Below are positions 54,570 through 64,000 of a DNA stretch of 64,000 bases, in pieces (the stretch's first letter is position 1; the number at the start of each line of letters is the position of its first letter). This stretch comes from Phascolarctos cinereus. Its lineage: Eukaryota > Chordata > Mammalia > Diprotodontia > Phascolarctidae. The stretch is from positions 15,879,001-15,943,000 of the forward strand of contig NW_018343955.1 of NCBI RefSeq assembly GCF_002099425.1, written 5' to 3'. The notes below the pieces were generated by a model that saw nothing but the letters and a program-made list of their open reading frames with translations, ran no database searches and had not been told where the DNA came from. Both the position numbers and the translations under genes were made by a program.

Positions 54570-55963
54570 TGGGTAGCAACTTAACTAGAGATGAAAAACA
54601 TCTACATGCACCCTATTTGGGAACCATTCTAAATCTACTCTGTCATAATAACCTATACATATAATATGGGGTAGATGATTGGATATTCCAGTTTTAGTTT
54701 TTTCCAAACAGCAAATATTCTTCATAAATTTACTGCCTTTGCTCATGTTGCTAAACTTGCCACAAGCAGCAACCATGGCCCAGTGTAATTTGCAGTTTCA
54801 TCCTGGGTCATGTGGTTTTAAAGACTGGTCCTCATTGCCATCATTTCATAATATGATGATTTTTCCCCAAGGAAAAAATGAGATTTAATTACTTTCAAAG
54901 TGGAAGACTTAGGTAAAAAGTCAAACTCTAAGATGTTTTTAAACAATTCCCTTGCCTTCACATTCAACCTGAGATGTTTTTCTTTTTAGTTTTACTGGAT
55001 GGATGAGAAAAACTTATCAGCTTTGACCAATAGATCTTAGCAGCATGTAAACACAATATTCGATCCATTCTGTGAATTATGTCAATCACCTGCATGCTTT
55101 TCCTAAATGATGCCAAACAAGCAGATCTGTAACTAGCATGGGGCAAGCAGGGTCTTGTCCCTGGACGTCAATGTTCATGGGGAATGGCCGTGTGTACTTC
55201 TTTCCTTAGGTGGTGCTGGGAGAAAGACTATGATGTGAGGAGGACCACAGGAAGAAGAAAGCACAATCCCTGGCTGTTGGTGTTCTGGAGATGGGGTTGG
55301 GTTGGGGAAGGAGAACAATCTCTTCTTCCCTGCCCAAAATGACTGAAGCTGAACAGATTGCCAGAAAACTGCCAATCTTGGGGAATCAGACTGTGCCATG
55401 CAGGACATCCTGAAATGATGATGGCCTCAACATCTCAGACAGATAACACAAAGTGGGGAAGGGTACATAATACAATAAGTGATGTTCCTCATATTATCAA
55501 AGGTATCTCAGCAAGCTTGAAGTATGGGCAGAAACCAAGAGAATAGAATACAATGAATAAAAATGTAAAACCTTTTATTTAAGTTTAAAAAATTCAATTG
55601 CCTAAACTACAGGATGGGGAGACCTGACCTTATAACAGTTCATGTGGTGGTTTTAGTTGACCAAAAGTTTAATATGAGCCTACTGCTACTAAAAAGACTT
55701 AATGCCGTATTTGAAGCTGTATTAATAGAAACACAGCATCCATATCACATAAAGCAACTGTCCCCTTTGTGCTTTCCATGGTCACACCACATCTGGTTTG
55801 ATGTATTTTGTTCAATTTAAGATACCACATTTTTAGTGAGACACTGACACTGCACTGTATCAGTCCGTGGTCATCCAGGTTGCTCATGTTATTTGAGAAA
55901 ATACTTAAGGGGTATTTCACTTGGACAAGAGATGAGTAAGGAGAAACATATCTCTGCAAGGGG
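54570..55963. other. no feature recognised
   Basis: About 1.4 kb of unique-looking intron DNA. Several short ORFs occur on both strands; none has recognisable similarity. Confidence 0.45.
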
Positions 55964-56028
55964 CAGCTAGGTGGCACAGTGAATAGAGTGCTGGACCTGT
56001 AGTCAGGAAGACCTGAGTTCAAATTCCA
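55964..56028 (+). mobile_element. SINE head fragment
   Basis: GGGGCAGCTAGGTGGCACAG, GAATAGAGTGCTGGACCTG and GAGTTCAAATTCCAC. Only the tRNA-derived head is present before L1 sequence begins. Confidence 0.85.
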
Positions 56029-56735
56029 CTTATACTCATCAGGCTGGCAAAGATGACCACCCTCCCCCCTCCAAAAAAAAAAAAAGGAAAATGACAATGT
56101 TGGAGAAATTGCAGGGAAACAGGTATTGTTAGTGCATGGTAGGAAGAACTGTAGATTGATCCAGGCATTCTAGAAAGCAATTTGTAACTATTCCTCAAAA
56201 GTCATTAAACTTTATGTACCCTTTGATCCAGTAGTACCATTAGTAGACTTACAGCTCAAAAGTATCAAAGAGGAGAAGGATCTACATGTAAAAAAAAATT
56301 ATAACTGCTTTCTTTGTGGTGGCAAAGAACTGGAAACTAAAAGGAATAGTACCCTATCAGTTGAGGAATGGCTGAGTAAATTATGGTATATGAATATGAT
56401 GGAATACTATGAGAAATGACAGAAGAAATGTTTTCAGAGAAACTTAGGAAGACTTATATGAACTGATGCAGAATGAAGTGAGCAAAACTAAAAGAACATT
56501 AATTCATAACAACAATAGCATCGTAATGACAAACAATTAAGAACTGTGACAGACGCCGTGGTCAACTATGATTTCAGAGTAGTGAGGAGGGGTTCCAGTA
56601 CCAACCTCTTGAAAGATGGATTCAAGATGCAGAAAGAGACATACATTTTTGTACATATCAGTGCAGGAATTTGTTTTGCGTTGAGTATGCATATTTGTTA
56701 CAAGGGTTTTCTTTTTTTTTTCAATTAAGGAGGAT
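56029..56735 (+). mobile_element. L1 3' region, 5'-truncated
   Basis: CTCATCAGGCTGGCAAAGAT, ATGACAATGTTGGAGAAATT, CTTTGATCCAGTAGTACCAT, GTGGTGGCAAAGAACTGGAA, GAGGAATGGCTGAGTAAATT and ATGCAGAATGAAGTGAGCAA follow the marsupial L1 ORF2 end and 3' UTR. Confidence 0.88.
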
Positions 56736-56744
56736 TGGGAAGAG

Positions 56745-56850
56745 GAAATTAATCAATAGATAATGAGTTCTGTTTTGGACATATTGAATTTGAAGCAACT
56801 ACAAGACAGCTAGTCGAAGGCATCCAGCAGGTACTTGGCAATATGGGACT
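56745..56850 (-). mobile_element. L2 body fragment, antisense
   Basis: GATAATGAGTTCTGTTTTGG and ACATATTGAATTTGAAGCAA, then GGCATCCAGCAGGTACTTGG. Confidence 0.65.
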
Positions 56851-57734
56851 AAGCAAATAAGGCAATACATAAAGAAAAGATAACAGTAATATTGAAGGGT
56901 TAAAGAAATAAGGGATGTGAGAGAAAAATGAGCTTTGATTAGCTCAATAATTACTGCAATTAAGCTGTTTATACAAGAAAATTAGTCTACCAGGTGTTTC
57001 ATATCTGAATTTCATCATCAAAAAATCCAGATTTGCTCTGTTCAGTTCCCAAATTACTGAACCTTGGTGTGGACAAACGTTTTCAGATGTAGTTTTGTTT
57101 ATCACTTAAACCAAGTCTACTTTCTAACTTTGCTTTGGTTTAATCACATGCTTTTGTGCCCAGTGATGCAGGAAATTATGTCCAGCTGGAGAGACTGATG
57201 ACTGAGTAAATAAATGCAAACAACTCCAACAGGGCAGGGATAAGAAGTTCTCCTCCTGGGGAGAACTTCTGGGTCTGAAAACAGCACTTTTAAAAGGATC
57301 ACTTTCCTAGCTCTCCAAGGTCAGAGACAAGGGATGCTAAACAGGAGAAAAGAAGACTTGGGGCAGGGGGTAACCTGATAGTGATCTTCCAGTATTTTCA
57401 GGGCTGTCACACATTAAAAAGAATCAGACTTGTACTCCTAGAACCCAGAGGTACAACTTGGAGCAAAATCTTTATAAAAATAAAAATATTCTCCAATAGA
57501 AAAATGGCCCATGCTGCATATGAATATGCAGTAACTGAGGAGTAAGCCAGGGCAATAAATCCAAATTTGGGCAAACTCCTTGGTCTTATTCAAGGTGACA
57601 ATTCTGCACTTAACTAATAGGTCTGGGGAAGGATAAGGGAACAGATCAGTGATATCATTGGCATAGGGAACTCCTGAAGAGGAAACTCCTGCTACCCATA
57701 TGGATTGGCACCTTTTCTGAAATTTGTAGTCTTA
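56851..57734. other. no feature recognised
   Basis: Unique-looking, with a short perfect palindromic motif GTTCTCC...GGAGAAC around 57247-57266. Confidence 0.45.
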
Positions 57735-57855
57735 GAGAGCTGCTGATAGCACTCCAAGGTTAAGGTGCTTGGAGGTCACATAGCCAGTAAGTATAAGAAA
57801 TGACACTTGAACTCAGGTCTTCCTGGCTGTGAGGCCAGTTCTCTATCTCTTATTT
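57735..57855 (-). mobile_element. MIR-type SINE fragment, antisense
   Basis: GGTCACATAGCCAGTAAGTA and CTTGAACTCAGGTCTTCCTG. Confidence 0.7.
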
Positions 57856-58264
57856 CTATCATTATAGCACATTGCCTCTTAGAGTCTGGGGAAAATGGCC
57901 ATAAAAGTACCACCTCTTGTGCCATAGGTAGCATGCCATCATTTCTATTCATCTTGGTTCCATAGCTAAGCCAATACCCTCCCTTCCATCATAGGTAGAG
58001 GAATAAGAGTAGGGCCTAGAGCCAGCTCCATTAGGACTTTATCCAGTCATTCCCCTTTGGTAAAAGGCATTGGGCAAATAGGAGGAGGAAGAAAGGTAGG
58101 GAATTTCTGAAATGAATAGGGTTTGTTAATTTTTTTTGTGTGAAAAATACTTTTTCATCTTCTGACAGTACTTTTAAAGCAAGTAAGCATGATTTATGTA
58201 TTCTATACACATATAAGTAACTCAAATACGTAAACATAAACACACACACATACTGAGATACACG
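57856..58264. other. no feature recognised
   Basis: Unique-looking; the antisense 95-residue ORF (58031-58318) has no similarity I can name. Confidence 0.4.
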
Positions 58265-58450
58265 TGACCATCTAATGGAAAACGGATGAATATTGGGAGT
58301 CAAAAGGCCTATGTTCACTATTAATTAACTGTTTGGTCTTGGGCAAGTCATTTTATGCCTTTACACGTTAATATAAAAGAAGGACAGTAATCCTTATCCA
58401 ATGTAATTATGAGGATAAATGAAATGTGAACATACTTTGGAAGAAGGTTG
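58265..58450 (+). mobile_element. MIR-type SINE
   Basis: GTCTTGGGCAAGTCATTTTA, AATTATGAGGATAAATGAAA and GAACATACTTTGGAAG. Confidence 0.65.
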
Positions 58451-58989
58451 AAGTACCATACATTATGATACTAGTAAGACATTATGATACCAGATACATG
58501 ATTATATTTGCAACACATTATAAATAAGTAAATAAACATATATACATATGCATAGGTTTATGTGATATGAGGGGGTTGACTATCATATTTTGATAACTTC
58601 AGTGGCCTTGAAGTTTCTTGCAGGGATTGTTGACCTTTGCAAAGTTAAATGCCAAGTTAACTCTTGAGGTTATAGGAGTTGGGGAGCAGTGCAGAATTAG
58701 GTGGTTAGGTAGAATAGGAAAGGATCAAAACATATCCTCCTTACTCAAAAATATTCTATCTCACCTGCACTTAATCAACTAGGGCATTTTAGTTGAATTC
58801 CTCTTCAAAATATCTGCAGCAAGTTTCTCAGATAAAAGTATGCTTTCCAAGATAGATAAGAAATTAATTCAAATACATAAAAATAAAAACATTCCCCCCC
58901 AAATTCCCCAAGCCCCCCCAAAATGGCCACATGCTACATGTGAATATGCAGTTCTCAAAGGAAGAAATCCAAGCTATCAATGAACATAA
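58451..58989. other. no feature recognised
   Basis: Unique-looking, with C-rich runs near 58895 and 58911. The bases next to 58990 may already be degraded L1. Confidence 0.4.
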
Positions 58990-59785
58990 AAATACCCTAA
59001 AACACTAATAACTGAAGAGATGTAAATTAAAAACAACTATTGTAATACCCATAAGACTAGAAAAAAATTATAAAAAGAGAAAATGAAAATTAGTGGAAAA
59101 GCTGTAGCTACACTAATAATATATTGTTGGTGTAGCTATGCATTGGCCCAGCCATTCTGGAAAGCAATTTGGAGCTCTAATCCAGAAGGCACTGAACCGT
59201 ATACCTTTTGACTCAGTGATTCTATTATATATACCTCAAAGAAATCAAAGAAAGAGGAAAAGGACCCATTTATACAAAAGTGTTCAAAGATATCAAAATC
59301 TCGAAAACTAAAGGTTGCATAATTTGATGGAATGGCTAAAGAAATTATAGTATATGTATATAATGGATTATTATACATCAAGAAATAATTGAAAGGGATG
59401 GTTTCAGACAAGCCTAGGGAGTCTTGTATGAACTGATGAAATGAACAGGAGAACAATTTATATAGCAGCATTGTAAACAGCGATCTTCTTTGTGAAGAAA
59501 AATAAGAAAAGATAAGAAAAAACAAGAAAGACAACTCAGTATGAACTGATGAAATGAACAGGAGAACAATTTATATAGCAGCATTGTAAACAGCGATCTT
59601 CTTTGTGAAGAAAAATAAGAAAAGATAAGAAAAAACAAGAAAGACAACTCAGATCAATTTAGTGATCAACTATGACACCAGAGGACTGGTAACAGAACAT
59701 ATTATATATTTCCTGACAGAGAGGTGATGGACTCTAGGTATAGAATAAGAAATATACATTTTGTTTTTTTTAATTAAAAATTAAA
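58990..59785 (+). mobile_element. L1 3' region, 5'-truncated
   Basis: GGCCCAGCCATTCTGGAAAG, CTTTTGACTCAGTGATTCTA, AATTTGATGGAATGGCTAAA, GATGGTTTCAGACAAGCC, TATGACACCAGAGGACTGGT and TCCTGACAGAGAGGTGATGG. It is old and diverged but contains an exact internal duplication. Confidence 0.85.
59427..59652. repeat. perfect 113-bp tandem duplication
   Basis: 59427-59539 and 59540-59652 read identically base for base and abut without a spacer. The unit begins TATGAACTGATGAAATGAAC and ends AAGACAACTCAG. It lies inside an old L1 fragment. Confidence 0.97.
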
Positions 59786-59799
59786 AATAGAATTTTATT

Positions 59800-60260
59800 T
59801 TCACAAAGACCCACCATCAAAAAACCCCCCAAAGCCCCTTTACAAACACATGTAATCAAGCAAAACAAATTCTCCTATTGGCCTTGCCCAAATACACATA
59901 CATGTGGCATATGCATGTATTTATGTAGATGTATGTGTGTATGTGTATATATCTCATATACATATCAACATCTATCTAAATAGGCTACCTACCTCCTGAA
60001 GGAAGATGATGGATTCAGACTGCAGATTGAGAAATAGATATAGATATTTCTCAATCTGTACTCTGAATCCATTACTTTCTGTCAGGAGGTGGGTAGTCTG
60101 GTGAGCAGCCTGTTTCGTCACGAGTCCTCTCTGGAATTGTGATTGATCAGATCCCCAAGACTTTTAAAGCTGTTGACATATACAAAGCTATTGGGACATA
60201 CTATGTTTAGACACAGCCAATGTAGAAAATTTTTTCGTTGGACTACGTTTATCTCATACA
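59800..60260 (-). mobile_element. L1 3'-end fragment, mostly antisense, with a foldback
   Basis: Right part: TCTGAATCCATTACTTTCTG, TCAGGAGGTGGGTAG, GAGTCCTCTCTGGAATTGTG and CCCCAAGACTTTTAAAGCTG are antisense L1 3' UTR. The left part includes a short sense-oriented piece of the same region (59983-60036). Confidence 0.7.
59991..60090. repeat. 100-bp foldback (46-bp arms, 8-bp loop)
   Basis: The arms 59991-60036 and 60045-60090 are inverted copies agreeing at 39 of 46 positions by my alignment. The similarity extends a few bases outward (CTACCTACCTCC against its complement). Both arms are L1 3' UTR sequence. Confidence 0.88.
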
Positions 60261-61454
60261 AAGGATTAATTTTTTTTAAAAAAAATTTAAGGGGGAAAAG
60301 GGGCTGGCTATACATTTACCAAAATGGGGAGGAAAAGGAAGAAAAGAAGGTCACTGAAGCATTAAAATACATATGAAAGAATAGAAGGAAGGTCAGTAGG
60401 AAACAGAAGTAGGACAACTTTGGAAATAGCATGTTGAATTATATGCTTAAAAAGAAAAGCAAGTCTATAAATAATAGAGATTCACAGTTTTGTGCAAATT
60501 CTATGTTCTACTTTCTATATAGAAACACTCATATAATTTGGTACTTGTTAAGTTCAAATTTAAAAAAAAGAATTAACCCCAGCACCTCTCTAATTCTCTA
60601 GATAATTTTCATGGAGGGTGGGAGGTGATGGAGAAGCAGGTGCCATTATGCAGCATGAGGTATTTCAGCGGAAAAGAGACTTGGATAGGATGGTACAATG
60701 AGGGGCTTTGCCTGGTCTAGCATAGAATCAGAGGCTTTTTTAAAAAAAAAACAGCTGAATGAGAGCTTTGGGTTGTTAAAGGAATACATGACAGGGGAGT
60801 ATGGTAACACAAAAGTCAGGCACCTGAAGGAGCACCAGACAGATTTTGCCAAGTATTCTTATGGCTCCACGCATTGAAAACTCTCATGTGCTGATTCGGA
60901 CATCTCTTTAGACTACTGATGTCAGATTTTTAGCATAAAAGGGATGAAGGGAGTATTACTTATGAATTCCATTAAAAATGTGTTACATCAACTGTTTTGT
61001 TACAGTAATTAATTGGGTTATAAAATAAGTGGAGATATGAAGATAAGGAAGAAAAGTGGTATACATAGGATTAAATTAAATGCTTCCAAGTGATCTGCCT
61101 TCAAGTCAGAATTACTTTCCTAGTATAGGCACTTTAGCAATAAGAATAAAAATGGAGATAAAGTTAGTTAATTTTGATGGAACTGTAACTTCCAAAAGGT
61201 TCCAAACAAATATCAAATGAGTTATAGAGCAAGGATACAAGATACAAAGTTTGGCTAATATACAGAGATGATTAGGAAATGTCATACTGAACAAGGTGCA
61301 TCTCTCCAAGAAATTAGCATACATGAGAACAGTTCCAGAGGTCAGTAGCCTTGCCCATTAGATCATGAATGTGATAGGTTGAAAATCTCACAATATCTGA
61401 TTCTTCTCACTGTTTACCAACTCAGACAGAATACTGCCTCTTGTAAAAGAGCAT
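60261..61454. other. no feature recognised
   Basis: About 1.2 kb of unique-looking, AT-rich intron DNA. Confidence 0.45.
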
Positions 61455-61601
61455 ATGGTGAGGTGATCAGAGCCAATAAGACAAACTTGAGTCAGGAGAC
61501 AAGGGTTTGAACTGCACCTTGGCCATTTGCCAGCTGTGCAATCATGGACAAGTTATCTTCCTCTCTTAAAGCTTTCATTTACCCATGTGTAAAAGAAGAA
61601 T

Positions 61602-61604
<3 letters not shown>
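61455..61604 (+). mobile_element. SINE, interrupted by microsatellite
   Basis: GAGTCAGGAGACAAGGGTTT, TGCCAGCTGTGCAATCATGG and ACAAGTTATCTTCCTCTC. Its 3' part is replaced by a TG array. Confidence 0.75.

Positions 61605-61652
<48 letters not shown>
61605..61652. repeat. (TG)24 microsatellite
   Basis: Uninterrupted TG run inside a SINE tail. Confidence 0.97.
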
Positions 61653-61657
<5 letters not shown>

Positions 61658-61839
61658 TCCAAGTATTGTAAAGAATGCAGTTTCAAAAACTTAAAACAAT
61701 ATATAAAATCTATGAATTATTAATATTACTATTTTGGTCTAGGTTAACAATTTCATTATTATGAAGAATTCCCAGAATAGAAATTCTTACCACCGATATA
61801 GACCAGTAAACTCTTTGATAAATTATGGTTTTTGAGAGT

Positions 61840-61975
61840 TGCCTGGGACACCAAGAAATTAAGTGATTTGTCCATTGTTATACAGCTATTCTATGTCCAG
61901 GGCAGGACTTGACCAAGATGTCTTCCTGACTCCAAGATTGGTCCTCTATCCATCACACCAAGTTGTTTCTCTTCG
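61840..61975 (-). mobile_element. MIR-type SINE, antisense
   Basis: AAGAAATTAAGTGATTTGTC, ATGTCTTCCTGACTCCAAGA and TCTATCCATCACACCAAGTT. Confidence 0.75.
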
Positions 61976-61989
61976 TTATTACTAATAAT

Positions 61990-62100
61990 ATGTGGATTTG
62001 CAGTTTTGTGTACAATCATCTTTTTTTTTATTGTGCTATGTTATGGAAACGCTTGTTTTATTCCATAAAATAAAATAAACTAACAAATAGACTGTGGGTA
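61990..62100 (+). mobile_element. L1 3' tail fragment
   Basis: GGATTTGCAGTTTTGTGTAC, AATCATCTTTTTTTTTATTG, TGCTATGTTATGGAAACGCT and TTTATTCCATAAAATAAAA. It is the sense counterpart of the antisense tail near 3060. Confidence 0.65.
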
Positions 62101-62978
62101 AATAAAGCTTTGGATTTGTAGTATAACAGCATGGTATTTCTGAATTTCCTTATTAATATCCTTTTCTTTTCTTGCAAAGAACAACTATATGATATGAATT
62201 ATCCAAACTGAACATCACAGAACTATGGTGAGATTTTTCTCTTAGCTATAGGAGCAGTACTATTTTAGCTCAATTGAAATGGAAATTGACATATATTGAA
62301 TGTATATACATAATACATATATATCTTTAGAATTATTGGAAATTATTTGGTAGCAAAATTAAAGTAGTCAAAATGAGAACAAAGTGAACTTGGCCAGGCT
62401 TATTCTCCTAACTAAATGCTTCTTTATTAAGTCATCAGAGTCTATAAACCTTTAATATCTATGGACATAAATCAGCCAGCTCACACAGCACAAAGTGATG
62501 TCATACAGACAGCAGGCTCTGCTTCATCTCATGAAGGGGGCCAAATAAATACTTGGAAATTTGGAAAACGTTGTCTTGCTCACAAGAAATCAAATGCATT
62601 TGGTATCTCCTCTGAGGTACCTCCTCTGAGATAATGGGGAATGAGACCATATTCCTTTTTAACAGAAGTAAAAACATTCAGCTGATGAAATAAAGTTACT
62701 ATTCACCAGTGAAGCTTCTCATTCTAACAAATGAAAGCTCCAACCCTCCCCCACCCCCGAGTTAGCTAAGCAGAGCACTTTTCAGTGACAGAATTACCCC
62801 CAAACCTCCACCATCTTCTTAGTTCTCCAGTCCTCAAGGAAAACAACATCAGAGACACTCTACTACTGTGCACCAATAAATAACATTCATAAAGGATTGG
62901 GGTTGTCAGAAATCTTTTTAGAGTTTAAAATGTCTTCTACTATGGCAAGAAACAAGCCAAGGAGCAAATGACAGAACA
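62101..62978. other. FYB1: exon-proximal intron 2 DNA, no repeat recognised
   Basis: Unique-looking sequence next to the exon 2 donor. The exon 2 frame would stay open for about 31 codons into the intron before a stop; I treat this as non-coding. Confidence 0.5.
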
Positions 62979-62984
62979 ACTCAC
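62979..62984 (-). other. FYB1: splice donor of FYB1 exon 2
   Basis: GTGAGT on the minus strand directly after the codons Pro-Ala-Asn plus one base. The phase (1) matches the acceptor of exon 3 at 6587. Confidence 0.9.
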
Positions 62985-64000
62985 TGTTTGCAGGACTGGC
63001 CTTTCGGAATCTTGCCAGGTCAACAGTAGGTGGTCTGCTGGGTTTCTGTGGGGCTGGACCCAGGGTAAACAGCGCAGGCAAGGGCTTCTGCTTAGGGGTG
63101 GTAGAATTCTTATCTCCCTTTTCCTTCTCTTGACTTTGGTTCCAAGGCCCTCCCACCATCAGCTTGGAAGGTGGCTTTGGGAACTTGGGTGGAGTTGCAC
63201 CTGAGCCAGGGTCATCCTGATTCATTTTATTCATAAATACGTTCTTAGCTGCATCTATCTTCCTTTCTTCCTTTTTCTCTTCAGCTTTTTTGGGAAGGCT
63301 TAGGGTTGAGCCTGGTGTACTTCTGCTGGTAACAGGTTTCAGAGTCACACCAGGGAAAGGCATATTTGGGGGGTCTGTCCCATGGTCTTTATTTTCTGTA
63401 TCTTCCCTCATTGGTTTAAGAGGGCTGATTTTGGGCTTGGAGAGAGGGACAGACGCAGGCCCCTTCTGCGGAAATGTGCTCTTGTTGGGGCTCTGGTCAT
63501 CATGGGAGGTATCTGCATTGGGAGTTGGTTTCTGTCCAACTGCTGGTTTGGAGTAAGGGGGCTTGGGATCATGGTCTTGAGAAGGGGTGATGAATTTTCC
63601 TTTAGCTCCAGCCAACTTTGGAAACACTGGTTTAGCTTCATTTTCTTGAGCTGGGGCATTGAAAACAGGCTTTTGGCCAGGAACTTTTGGGTCATTCTCT
63701 TGGTTGACAGCATGAAGCAATGGTTTGCTCCCAGAGGGCCTTAGGAACACAGGCTTGCACTCTTCCTTTGTCTGGTCAAAAGGTTTGAGACCTACAGGTT
63801 TCGGAAATCCTGATTTTCCCTCCAGGTCCCTGTTAGCTGAACTTGCTGGAGTCCCAAATCTCTGACCTGCTCCAGTAGGTTTCAGATATGGGGGTTTGGG
63901 ATCCTTGTCAGTTTTCTCTTCAAATGAAGGCTTTACTCCCAAAGGAGGCCTTGGAGTCCCAAACTTTGATAAATTGTTGGGCCCTGGAGGTGGGCTGTCA
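62985..64000 (-). CDS. FYB1: FYB1 exon 2, 3' part (FYN-binding protein / ADAP)
   Basis: N-terminal, mostly unstructured part of FYB1, a cytosolic adaptor of T cells, myeloid cells and platelets. It bridges SLP-76, FYN, SKAP1 and Ena/VASP proteins and drives integrin activation after receptor triggering. The window holds 338 codons plus one base of the exon, starting with DSPPPGPNNLSKFGTPRPP, which aligns to about residue 45 of human FYB1. The start codon is therefore outside the window. Blocks that identify the gene are PPYLKPTGAGQRFGTPAS, KAEEKKEERKIDAAKN, SKLMVGGPWNQSQEKEKGDK, TPKQKPLPALFTLGPAPQKP and PPTVDLARF. The sequence is rich in Lys-Pro and repeats a loose KPxF/YxKP motif. The frame is intact, with no stops. 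The exon ends at a GTGAGT donor. A methionine start inside the window would be wrong, because the frame runs on upstream. Confidence 0.97.

Larger units (their letters stand above)
6588..62984 (-). other. FYB1: FYB1 intron 2 (56,397 bp)
   Basis: The intron lies between the GTGAGT donor of exon 2 and the TTTCAG acceptor of exon 3. I found no convincing gene within it on either strand. It holds LINE, SINE and DNA-transposon relics separated by unassigned DNA. The largest blocks in which I recognise almost nothing are 45351-47584 and 50716-52744. Confidence 0.9.

Noticed and set aside
59427-59652. CRISPR-like or satellite interpretation of the direct repeat
   Set aside because: There are only two units, directly abutting, without spacers, in vertebrate DNA; it is a simple tandem duplication.
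62887-62984. The exon 2 frame continues into the intron to encode about 31 further residues before a stop
   Set aside because: The GTGAGT donor and the matching phase of exon 3 explain the exon end. The extra residues resemble no FYB1 sequence. A minus-strand AATAAA near 62427-62422 could serve an intronic polyadenylation isoform, but nothing else supports that.
63382-63744. 120-residue plus-strand ORF opposite FYB1 exon 2
   Set aside because: The minus-strand frame matches FYB1 along its full length, so the plus-strand frame is its shadow.

Overview
The window is vertebrate, almost certainly marsupial, genomic DNA. It covers part of one host gene, FYB1 (ADAP/SLAP-130, an adaptor of T cells and platelets), read on the minus strand. 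Two coding exons are visible. The large exon 2 (62985-64000) runs off the right edge. The short proline-rich exon 3 (6428-6587) follows it. Between them lies a 56,397-bp intron 2 (6588-62984), and 1-6427 is the start of intron 3. The promoter and first codons lie to the right of the window. The SH3-like domains and the 3' end lie to the left. I found no other convincing protein-coding gene and no functional RNA gene.

The marsupial call rests on the repeats. There are dozens of tRNA-derived CORE-SINE copies of two types: a MIR-like type with TTTCCTCATCTGTAAAATG, and a longer type with TTTGTGACCCCATTTGGGG. A half-LINE (HAL1-type, ORF1 only) sits between perfect 14-bp target-site duplications at 23566-26548. 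Several 5'-truncated L1 3' ends of the marsupial type are present, and CR1/L3 and L2 relics are abundant. The species cannot be named from this sequence alone. All family names come from memory of consensus sequences, not from a search.

Layout. 1-6.4 kb: intron 3, with a CR1 copy split by a hAT element that itself holds an L1 tail, and an L2 copy split by a ~0.5-kb repeat. 6.4-6.6 kb: exon 3. 6.9-8.7 kb: long L2 relic. 11.8-13.2 kb: internally deleted Tigger1-like transposon with an L1 ORF2 fragment inside it. 14.9-17.2 kb: CR1 pieces. 17.5-18.0 kb: second copy of the 0.5-kb repeat type. 21.6-23.3 kb: antisense L2. 23.6-26.5 kb: HAL1. 27-41 kb: SINEs, L2 ends, hAT-like MITEs and L1 pieces. 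41.2-43.5 kb: long antisense CR1 interrupted by a SINE and a (CCTT)31 tract. 43.5-53 kb: the part poorest in recognisable repeats. 53-62 kb: a nested MITE, L1 ends, a perfect 113-bp tandem duplication and a foldback. 62.1-63.0 kb: repeat-poor DNA beside exon 2.

I did not find a new multi-gene system. The items most worth a second look are the exact tandem duplication in an old L1, the foldback beside it, the Tigger1-like element with its doubly truncated L1, the two repeat types sharing one head, and two short unidentified coding-like stretches.
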